The notes below the pieces were generated by a model that was given only the letters and a program-made list of their open reading frames with translations, ran no database searches and was not told where the DNA came from. A DNA stretch of 64,000 nucleotides, from the NCBI GenBank assembly GCA_002423025.1, contig DIUN01000048.1, forward strand, positions 100,407-164,406. The letters are read 5' to 3'. Source of the stretch: Sphingomonadales bacterium UBA6157. Its GTDB lineage: Bacteria; Pseudomonadota; Alphaproteobacteria; Sphingomonadales; Sphingomonadaceae. Position 1 is the stretch's first letter. Every line of letters begins with the position of its first letter. Position numbers and translations under genes: made by a program. Shown one piece after another: positions 58,097-64,000 of this stretch.

Positions 58097-58329
58097 AATG
58101 ATGCTCGCTTTAGAGATGACCCGGCCCTTTTTCAGTGGCTTCTAGGCATCGTATAAGGTGACGCTTTAGCAATGGTCAATCGACGCAATGGTTAAGAGGC
58201 CGTCAATGACACAGGTTTAATGGTTCCTAACAACCCGTGCGAAGGTTGACGCCTCCGCCCGGCTCTGGCCAATGTCCGCCCCGATTCGGCCCTGTGTGCC
58301 GTTAAGTGATTGTCAGGCCAGCATTCATC
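58097..58329. promoter_or_regulatory. Divergent gap between the zapA operon and transketolase
   Basis: About 230 bases without a recognisable gene. It contains GGTTAAG and GTTAAGTG (TTAA half sites as used by CtrA, but without the TTAA-N7-TTAA spacing) and one GATTC (a GANTC methylation site). Promoters for both directions are expected; none is clear enough to mark. Confidence 0.3.
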
Positions 58330-60303
58330 ATGATCGACCAGAAAAACATGGCAAACGCCATCCGCGCACTGGCGATGGATGCGGTGGAAGCGGCCAACTC
58401 CGGCCACCCCGGCATGCCGATGGGCATGGCAGACGCTGCAACCGTGCTTTTCAGCCAGTTTCTGAAGTTTGATCCGTCGCGTCCGCGCTGGGCTGACCGG
58501 GACCGATTCGTGCTTTCCGCCGGCCATGGCTCGATGCTGCTTTATGCGCTGCTGCACCTGACCGGCTATGAGAAGCCGACGCTGCAGGACATTCGCAACT
58601 TCCGCCAGCTCGGCAGCCCTTGCGCCGGGCATCCCGAGGCGCATGAGCTTGCCGGCGTCGAGACCACCACCGGTCCGCTCGGGCAGGGCCTTGCCACCGC
58701 TGTCGGCATGGCGATGGCCGAGCGCCAGCTCAATGCCGTTTATGGTGACACGCTGGTGGACCATCGCACCTGGGTGATCGCCGGTGACGGCTGCCTGATG
58801 GAGGGCATCAGCCATGAAGCCATCGGCCTTGCCGGGCACCTGAAGCTGGGCCGGCTCAATGTGCTGTGGGATGACAACCGCATTTCCATCGATGGCCCCA
58901 CCTCGCTCTCCACCAGCGAGGACATTGGCGCACGCTTCACGGCGGCCGGCTGGCATGTCGTGGCCTGTGACGGCCATGATGCCGCTGCCGTGGCCGCGGC
59001 GCTGGCCGAAGCCCAGGACGACCCCCGGCCTTCGCTCATCGCCTGCCGCACCACCATCGGCTTTGGCGCGCCCACCAAGGCCGGCACCAGCGGCTCGCAT
59101 GGTTCGCCGCTTGGCGCTGCCGAAATCGCCGGTGCGCGCGAGGCGCTGGGCTGGCCTTATCCGGCATTCGAAATTCCGGAAGCCATCGGCGCTGCCTGGA
59201 AGGCAGTTGGCGCACTCGGCGCTGCGGTTCGCGAGGCCTGGGAGGCCCGTCTCGATGCATCGGCCTTGAAGGCCGAGTTCGAGGCGCGCATGGCGGGCGA
59301 AGTGCCGGCTGCTGCGCAGGAATCGCTCCACGCCTATATTGCCGGGCTGCTCGCCGCGCCGCAGAAGGTCGCGACCCGCAAGGCCTCCGAGATGGCGCTG
59401 GGCGCGATCAACCCGCATGCGCCGCTGATGCTTGGCGGCTCGGCGGATCTCACCGGCTCCAACAACACCAAGACCAAGGACCAGCAGGCCTTCACCGCCG
59501 AGAACTATGCCGGGCGCTATGTCTATTACGGCATCCGCGAGTTCGGCATGGCAGCGGCGATGAACGGCATCGCGCTGCACGGCGGCTGCATCCCCTATGG
59601 CGGCACCTTCCTGGTGTTCTCGGACTATATGCGCAACGCCATCCGCATGAGCGCGCTCCAGCACATTCGCGTCATCTATGTGCTCACCCATGACAGCATC
59701 GGCCTTGGCGAGGATGGTCCCACCCACCAGCCGATCGAGCATCTGCTGTCGCTGCGCGCCATCCCCAATCTTGCCGTCTATCGCCCGGCTGATGCCGTAG
59801 AGACGGCCGAAGCCTGGGAATTGGCGCTGGCGGATACCACCCGCCCCTCCGTGCTTGCGCTGAGCCGCCAGAACCTGCCGCAGCTGCCGCGCGAAAGCGC
59901 TGAGAATCTCACGGCCAAGGGCGCCTGGCGGGTTCGTGCCGCGATCAGCCCGCGCAAGGTCGTGTTGATCGGCACCGGCTCGGAAGTGGAAGTGGCGCTG
60001 GCCGCTGCCGATGCGCTGGAAGCGCAGGGCGTCGGCTGCGATATTGTCTCGATGCCGTGCTGGGAGCTGTTCGATGCCCAGACTGCCGCGTACCGCGCCG
60101 AGTTGCTGCCAGCCGATGCGCTGATTGTTTCGGTGGAAGCCGGGGTGACGCTGGGCTGGGAACGCTATACGGGGCAGGGCGGGCTGGCGATCGGTGTCGA
60201 CAGCTTTGGCGCTTCGGCACCGATTGCGGCGCTGTACGAGCATTTCGGCCTGACGGGGGCGCAGATCGCCACCCGGGTCTGGGACCGCCTGCAGCTGCGC
60301 TGA
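58330..60303 (+). CDS. tkt: Transketolase
   Basis: Thiamine-diphosphate enzyme of the pentose-phosphate pathway. The 657 residues carry the usual motifs: NSGHPGMPMGMAD at the N-terminus, LGQGLATAVGMA, the ThDP motif GDGCLMEGISHEA to DDNRISIDG, and the pyrimidine domain with GIREFGMAAAMNG, YGGTFLVFSDYMRNA and THDSIGLGEDGPTHQP. ATG 58330 (MIDQKNMAN) is preferred to an upstream GTG. It is the first gene of the glycolytic run tkt, gapA, pgk, unknown, fba. Confidence 0.96.
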   Translation: MIDQKNMANAIRALAMDAVEAANSGHPGMPMGMADAATVLFSQFLKFDPSRPRWADRDRFVLSAGHGSMLLYALLHLTGYEKPTLQDIRNFRQLGSPCAGHPEAHELAGVETTTGPLGQGLATAVGMAMAERQLNAVYGDTLVDHRTWVIAGDGCLMEGISHEAIGLAGHLKLGRLNVLWDDNRISIDGPTSLSTSEDIGARFTAAGWHVVACDGHDAAAVAAALAEAQDDPRPSLIACRTTIGFGAPTKAGTSGSHGSPLGAAEIAGAREALGWPYPAFEIPEAIGAAWKAVGALGAAVREAWEARLDASALKAEFEARMAGEVPAAAQESLHAYIAGLLAAPQKVATRKASEMALGAINPHAPLMLGGSADLTGSNNTKTKDQQAFTAENYAGRYVYYGIREFGMAAAMNGIALHGGCIPYGGTFLVFSDYMRNAIRMSALQHIRVIYVLTHDSIGLGEDGPTHQPIEHLLSLRAIPNLAVYRPADAVETAEAWELALADTTRPSVLALSRQNLPQLPRESAENLTAKGAWRVRAAISPRKVVLIGTGSEVEVALAAADALEAQGVGCDIVSMPCWELFDAQTAAYRAELLPADALIVSVEAGVTLGWERYTGQGGLAIGVDSFGASAPIAALYEHFGLTGAQIATRVWDRLQLR

Positions 60304-60311
60304 ACGGGTTT

Positions 60312-60385
60312 TGCGCCGGCCTGGACAAGGCCGGGGCTGAGAGAGACTTCTGGTTCCTGGCGCAGGCCGGGATGACAGGGCGTGT
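60312..60385. repeat. Degenerate intergenic palindromic repeat between tkt and gapA
   Basis: CCGGCCT-GGACA-AGGCCGG (60316-60334) is a perfect hairpin, and the following TTCCTGGCGCAGGCCGGGAT resembles the short dispersed GC-rich repeats (…CCGGGATGACA) common in sphingomonad intergenic regions. Only one copy is seen here, so its repeat status rests on recollection. It may also act as a weak terminator or processing site between the two genes. Confidence 0.4.
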
Positions 60386-60432
60386 TTTTAGGCACTGGCA
60401 ATTGCCGGGGCACAGGAAGAGGAAGAGTTATC

Positions 60433-61443
60433 ATGGCCATCAAGGTTGCCATCAACGGGTTCGGTCGCATCGGTCGCAATGTGCTGCGTGCCATCCTTGA
60501 ATCGGGCCGCACCGATATCGTCGTCGTCGCCATCAACGATCTGGCCGATGCCGCGGCCAACGCCCGGCTGCTGAAGCGGGATTCGGTGCACGGCACCTTC
60601 TCCGGCACTGTCACGGTGGATGGTGACCATATCGTCGTCGATGGCCATCGCATTCGCGTCACGGCCGAGCGGGACCCGGCCAAGCTGCCGCACGGCGAGA
60701 TGGGCGTCGATATCGCCATGGAGTGCACCGGCTTCTTCACCGCGGCGGACAAGGCCGGGCTGCATCTTGCCGCCGGCGCCAAGCGCGTGCTGATCTCGGC
60801 GCCGGGCAAGGGCGTCGACCTGACGGTGGTTTATGGTGTGAACCATGAGCAGCTGAAGGCCGAGCACAAGATCGTCTCCAACGCTTCCTGCACCACCAAC
60901 TGCCTTGCTCCGGTGGCGATGGTTCTGGACCGCGAGTTCGGCCTGACCAAGGGCCTGATGACGACCATCCATAGCTACACCAACGACCAGAAGATTCTCG
61001 ACCAGATCCATGAAGATCCGCGCCGCGCCCGCGCTGCCGCGCTCTCGATGATCCCGACGACGACGGGCGCCGCCCGCGCCGTTGGCGAGGTGCTGCCGCA
61101 GCTGAAGGGCAAGCTCGACGGCTCGGCCGTGCGCGTGCCGACGCCCAATGTCAGTCTTGTCGACCTGACCTTCGTGGCCGGTCGCGACACCACCAAGGAA
61201 GAAGTGAATGCCGTGCTCAAGGCGGCTGCCGAGTCCGGCCCGCTGGCGGGTGTGCTCGACTGGACCGACGAGCCGCTGGTCTCGATCGATCTCAACCACA
61301 ATGCCGCGTCCTCGACGGTCGATTCCCAGGAAACCACGGTGATCGGCGGCAATCTCGTCCGTGTCGTCTCCTGGTATGACAATGAGTGGGGCTTCTCCAA
61401 CCGCATGGCCGATACGGCCGTGGCGATGGGCAAGCTGCTCTGA
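60433..61443 (+). CDS. gapA: Glyceraldehyde-3-phosphate dehydrogenase, type I
   Basis: A 336-residue GAPDH: AINGFGRIGRNVLRA Rossmann start, the catalytic Cys in SNASCTTNCLAP, His in TTIHSYTNDQ, and the closing WYDNEWGFSNRM. An Asp after the second strand is replaced by IND, as in many bacterial forms. ATG 60433 follows AAGAGGAAGAG. Three bases separate it from pgk, so the two are one operon. Confidence 0.97.
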   Translation: MAIKVAINGFGRIGRNVLRAILESGRTDIVVVAINDLADAAANARLLKRDSVHGTFSGTVTVDGDHIVVDGHRIRVTAERDPAKLPHGEMGVDIAMECTGFFTAADKAGLHLAAGAKRVLISAPGKGVDLTVVYGVNHEQLKAEHKIVSNASCTTNCLAPVAMVLDREFGLTKGLMTTIHSYTNDQKILDQIHEDPRRARAAALSMIPTTTGAARAVGEVLPQLKGKLDGSAVRVPTPNVSLVDLTFVAGRDTTKEEVNAVLKAAAESGPLAGVLDWTDEPLVSIDLNHNAASSTVDSQETTVIGGNLVRVVSWYDNEWGFSNRMADTAVAMGKLL

Positions 61444-61446
61444 GCC

Positions 61447-62664
61447 ATGGCCAGCGACCCCCGCGCGTTCCGTACCCTTGACGATATGCCGGCGGTGGCC
61501 GGCAAGCGCGTGCTGGTGCGCGAAGACCTGAACGTGCCGATGCAGAATGGTGTGGTGAGCGATTCCACCCGCCTGCTGGCGACTGTGGCGACGATCGCCG
61601 CGCTGGCTGATCGCGGCGCCGTGGTGCTGGTGGTGGCGCATTTCGGCCGGCCCAAGGCCGGGCCTGATCCGGCGTTGAGCCTGAGGCCGTTGGCGCCGGC
61701 GCTGTCCGATGTGCTGGGGCGGCCGGTGCGGTTCATCCCGGCGTGCATTGGCGCCGAGGCCGAAGCGGCGGTGGCGGCACTGCAGCCCGGCGAGATCGCG
61801 GTGCTGGAGAACACCCGCTTTCACGCCGGCGAAGAGGCCAATGATCCGGCTTTCACCGCGGCGCTGGCACGGCTCGGGGACTTTTTCGTCAACGACAGCT
61901 TCTCGACCGCGCACCGGGCGCATGCCTCGACAGAGGGCCTGGCGCATGTGCTGCCGGCCTTTGCGGGGTTGGCCATGCAGGCCGAACTGGATGCGCTGGA
62001 AAAGGCGCTGGGCAAGCCCGAGCACCCGGTGGCGGCAGTGGTGGGCGGCGCCAAGGTTTCGACCAAGCTCGATGTGCTGACGCACCTGGTGACGCGCGTC
62101 GACCACCTGATGATCGGCGGCGCGATGGCCAACACCTTCCTTGCCGCCAAGGGCGTCAGCGTCGGCAAGTCCCTGTGCGAGCATGAACTGGCCGAGACGG
62201 CGCTGGGCATTCTGGCGGCGGCCGAGGCGGCGGGCTGCACGGTGCACCTGCCCTATGAAGTGGTGGTGGCGCGCGAGTTTGCCGCCCATGCGCCGAGCCG
62301 CAGCTGCAATGTCTTTGAAGTCGCGGCGGACGAGATGATCCTCGATCTGGGCGAGGCGGCGGTGGAAGCCCTGGCCGATGCGCTCAAGACCTGCCGGACG
62401 CTGGTGTGGAACGGGCCGCTGGGGGCCTTCGAGATCGCGCCGTTCGATGCCGGCACGGTGGCGCTGGCGCGGATTGCGGCGGCGCTCACCCAGAGCGGCG
62501 GGCTGTTGAGCGTGGCCGGCGGTGGCGACACGGTGGCAGCACTCAACCATGCCGGCGTGGCCGGGCAGTTCAGCTATGTCTCGACGGCGGGCGGGGCGTT
62601 CCTCGAGTGGATGGAGGGCAAGGCCTTGCCCGGCGTCGAAGCCTTGCGGGAGACAGGCGCATGA
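61447..62664 (+). CDS. pgk: Phosphoglycerate kinase
   Basis: A 405-residue kinase: KRVLVREDLNVPMQNG at the N-terminus, HFGRPKAGPDP, LENTRFHAGEEAND, VVGGAKVSTKLDVL and the nucleotide hinge VWNGPLGAFEIAPFDAG, with GGGDTVAAL and TAGGAFLEW near the end. It starts three bases after gapA and overlaps the next gene by four bases (ATGA). Confidence 0.97.
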   Translation: MASDPRAFRTLDDMPAVAGKRVLVREDLNVPMQNGVVSDSTRLLATVATIAALADRGAVVLVVAHFGRPKAGPDPALSLRPLAPALSDVLGRPVRFIPACIGAEAEAAVAALQPGEIAVLENTRFHAGEEANDPAFTAALARLGDFFVNDSFSTAHRAHASTEGLAHVLPAFAGLAMQAELDALEKALGKPEHPVAAVVGGAKVSTKLDVLTHLVTRVDHLMIGGAMANTFLAAKGVSVGKSLCEHELAETALGILAAAEAAGCTVHLPYEVVVAREFAAHAPSRSCNVFEVAADEMILDLGEAAVEALADALKTCRTLVWNGPLGAFEIAPFDAGTVALARIAAALTQSGGLLSVAGGGDTVAALNHAGVAGQFSYVSTAGGAFLEWMEGKALPGVEALRETGA

Positions 62665-62993
62665 CCGTGGACATCGATCGGCTGTGGGAAAAGCTTTACC
62701 CGGCGGCGTGGAAGCTGGCGCGTTCGGCTGATCCGATCCATGAGCGGGTGGGCGAGGCGTTTCGCGGCATTCGCGACCTGCGCGGCGAGGAGTTCGGCCC
62801 TGAGGAGCGGATCATCTTCAACGAAGTGGTGGCGCGCATGACCAGCGCCGGCGCTACGGTGGTGGACGGCAAGATCACCTCTGGCGCCGTGACCAATACC
62901 CTGAAGGCGATGAGCGAGGCCGAGGCCAGCGAGATCGCCGAGAGCATTTTCGAGCTGTTCGTGCAGGTCGCCGAGCAGCATTTCCGCATTTGA
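62661..62993 (+). CDS. Hypothetical protein between pgk and fba, 110 aa
   Basis: I do not recognise a family. The 110 residues are soluble and mostly helical, acidic, with no Cys, membrane segment or signal. It starts inside the pgk stop codon and is followed after 19 bases by the aldolase gene, so it is co-translated with two glycolytic enzymes. Such a position suggests a partner or regulator of pgk or the aldolase. The four-base overlap and even coding composition make it very likely to be real. Confidence 0.75.
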   Translation: MTVDIDRLWEKLYPAAWKLARSADPIHERVGEAFRGIRDLRGEEFGPEERIIFNEVVARMTSAGATVVDGKITSGAVTNTLKAMSEAEASEIAESIFELFVQVAEQHFRI

Positions 62994-63012
62994 ATTCAAA
63001 GGACCTGAAGCG

Positions 63013-63927
63013 ATGTCGATGACCCCCGCCGTGCGTGCCATTCTCGCCAATTACGAAAGCGACAATCCGGGCACCAAGGCGAACCTGGCGCGCATCCTGA
63101 TGCAGGGCCGGCTCGGCGGCACCGGCAAGCTTGTGATCCTGCCGGTGGACCAGGGCTTCGAGCATGGCCCGGCCCGCAGCTTTGCGCCCAACCCGGCGGC
63201 TTACGACCCGCATTATCATTTCCAGCTGGCCATCGATGCCGGGCTCTCCGCCTATGCGGCACCGCTGGGCATGATCGAGGCCGGCGCCGATACCTTTGCC
63301 GGGCAGATCCCGACCATCCTCAAGGTCAACAGCTCCAACAGCTGGGCAACGCGCATCGACCAGGCCGTGACCGGCACCGTGGAGGACGCGCTGCGGCTTG
63401 GCTGCTCGGCGATCGGCTTCACCATCTATCCGGGCTCGGATGACATCTTCGAGCTGATCGAGGAAATTCGCGAGCTTTCGCAAGAGGCCAAGGCTGTCGG
63501 CATTGCCACGGTCATCTGGTCCTATCCGCGCGGTGGGGACATTTCCAAGGCCGGCGAACTGGCGCTGGATGTGGGGGCCTATGCCGCGCACATGGCGGCG
63601 CTGGCCGGGGCGCACATCATCAAGGTGAAGCTGCCGACAGACCATATCGAGCAGAAGGACGCCATCAAGGCGTATGAAGGCGGGGACTGGAGCACCCAGG
63701 CGAAGCGCGTGGCGCATGTGAAGCAGGCCTGCTTTGCCGGCCGGCGGATCGTGGTGTTCTCGGGCGGCGCCGCCAAGGGTGCCGATGCTGTCTACCAGGA
63801 TGCGCGCGACATTCGCGATGGTGGCGGCAATGGCTCGATCATCGGCCGCAACACCTTCCAGCGCCCGCGTGACGAGGCGCTGGCGATGCTCGACAAGATC
63901 ATCAATATTTATCAGGGCACGGAATGA
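63013..63927 (+). CDS. Fructose-bisphosphate aldolase, class I (archaeal/DhnA type)
   Basis: A 304-residue Schiff-base aldolase of the DhnA/FbaB type. Signature regions are ILPVDQGFEHGPA at the start of the barrel, GCSAIGFTIYPGS, TVIWSYPRGG, the Schiff-base lysine in HIIKVKLPT, and VFSGGAAKGAD with GGNGSIIGRNTFQRP for phosphate binding. This type is distinct from the Zn-dependent class II enzyme. It ends in an ATGA overlap with the next gene. Confidence 0.92.
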   Translation: MSMTPAVRAILANYESDNPGTKANLARILMQGRLGGTGKLVILPVDQGFEHGPARSFAPNPAAYDPHYHFQLAIDAGLSAYAAPLGMIEAGADTFAGQIPTILKVNSSNSWATRIDQAVTGTVEDALRLGCSAIGFTIYPGSDDIFELIEEIRELSQEAKAVGIATVIWSYPRGGDISKAGELALDVGAYAAHMAALAGAHIIKVKLPTDHIEQKDAIKAYEGGDWSTQAKRVAHVKQACFAGRRIVVFSGGAAKGADAVYQDARDIRDGGGNGSIIGRNTFQRPRDEALAMLDKIINIYQGTE

Positions 63928-64000
63928 CGCTTCCCGTGGACGAAGAGCTGGTGCCGCTGCCTGCCGAGTTCGGCGAGCGGTTTTATCGCGAGCGCCGGCC
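63924..64000 (+). CDS. Start of a gene cut by the window end
   Basis: ATG 63924 overlaps the aldolase stop by four bases and opens a frame of at least 25 codons (MTLPVDEELVPLPAEFGER, then FYRERR) to the window end. Too little is present to name it. Its coupling to the aldolase gene suggests that the operon continues. Confidence 0.6.
   Translation, partial: MTLPVDEELVPLPAEFGERFYRERR

Noticed and set aside
58192..62550. Two very long minus-strand open frames (about 680 and 720 codons) opposite tkt, gapA and pgk
   Set aside because: The plus strand encodes three full-length, motif-perfect enzymes over the same bases. The minus frames show His/Arg/Gly-rich sequence with no recognisable domain.
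63924..64000. Naming the last partial gene
   Set aside because: Only about 25 codons are present and none of the residues form a diagnostic motif.

Overview
The window is 64 kb of GC-rich chromosome. I read it as an alphaproteobacterium, most likely Sphingomonadales. The grounds are the housekeeping order (class II DAHP synthase, glutathione reductase, TM2 protein, purA, hisZ, serA, serC), the zapA / 6S RNA / 5-formyl-THF cyclo-ligase order, a DUF2842 protein, and an archaeal-type class I fructose-bisphosphate aldolase after gapA and pgk. Genus is not assigned. No insertion sequence, phage or CRISPR array was seen.

Region 1 (1-17833) is a catabolic cluster. A C-C bond alpha/beta hydrolase faces an overlapping mhpD-mhpF-mhpE block that turns 2-hydroxypentadienoate into pyruvate and acetyl-CoA. 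Around them lie a PEP mutase/isocitrate lyase-like enzyme, three MDR dehydrogenases, a class A flavin monooxygenase, a methyltransferase, two transporters, a GlcD-like FAD oxidase and a KstD/fumarate-reductase-type flavoprotein. The ring hydroxylase and extradiol dioxygenase expected for the pathway are absent and may lie upstream. The parent substrate cannot be named.

Region 2 (17844-31033) is the most unusual part. Four consecutive genes encode exported proteins: a GPGG-repeat, Asn-rich protein, a small protein with a double-glycine motif, a C39-type cysteine peptidase with its own signal peptide, and a second protein with a double-glycine-like motif. A coiled-coil plus beta-barrel outer-membrane protein is convergent with them. 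The part list matches the Fap functional-amyloid secretion system of Pseudomonas (FapD peptidase, FapF porin, secreted subunits). Flanking it are two FixL-like kinases (one keeps the haem-ligand histidine, the other does not), three FixJ-like regulators, an orphan LuxR-type protein and two Crp/Fnr proteins. The intergenic gaps carry perfect inverted repeats, several with a GTAC core. I infer an oxygen- or redox-controlled, Fap-like extracellular fibre system.

Region 3 (31100-52374) is core metabolism and housekeeping: tRNA-Glu, DAHP synthase, glutathione reductase, TM2 protein, a nuclease-DUF1294 fusion, purA, hisZ, serA-serC with a candidate serC leader RNA, a class A beta-lactamase, a LOG protein, a membrane cytochrome c, prephenate dehydratase, rsmD, a repeat-tailed pseudouridine synthase, tRNA-Leu, an M20 amidohydrolase, a dienelactone hydrolase, a fatty acid hydroxylase, a dicarboxylate symporter, thioesterase II and tRNA-Asp.

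Region 4 (52381-64000) is central carbon metabolism: PEP synthase divergent from a PfkB kinase with a CBS protein, chorismate mutase, 5-formyl-THF cyclo-ligase, 6S RNA, zapA, then transketolase, gapA, pgk, a small unknown protein and class I aldolase in one direction. The last gene runs off the end.
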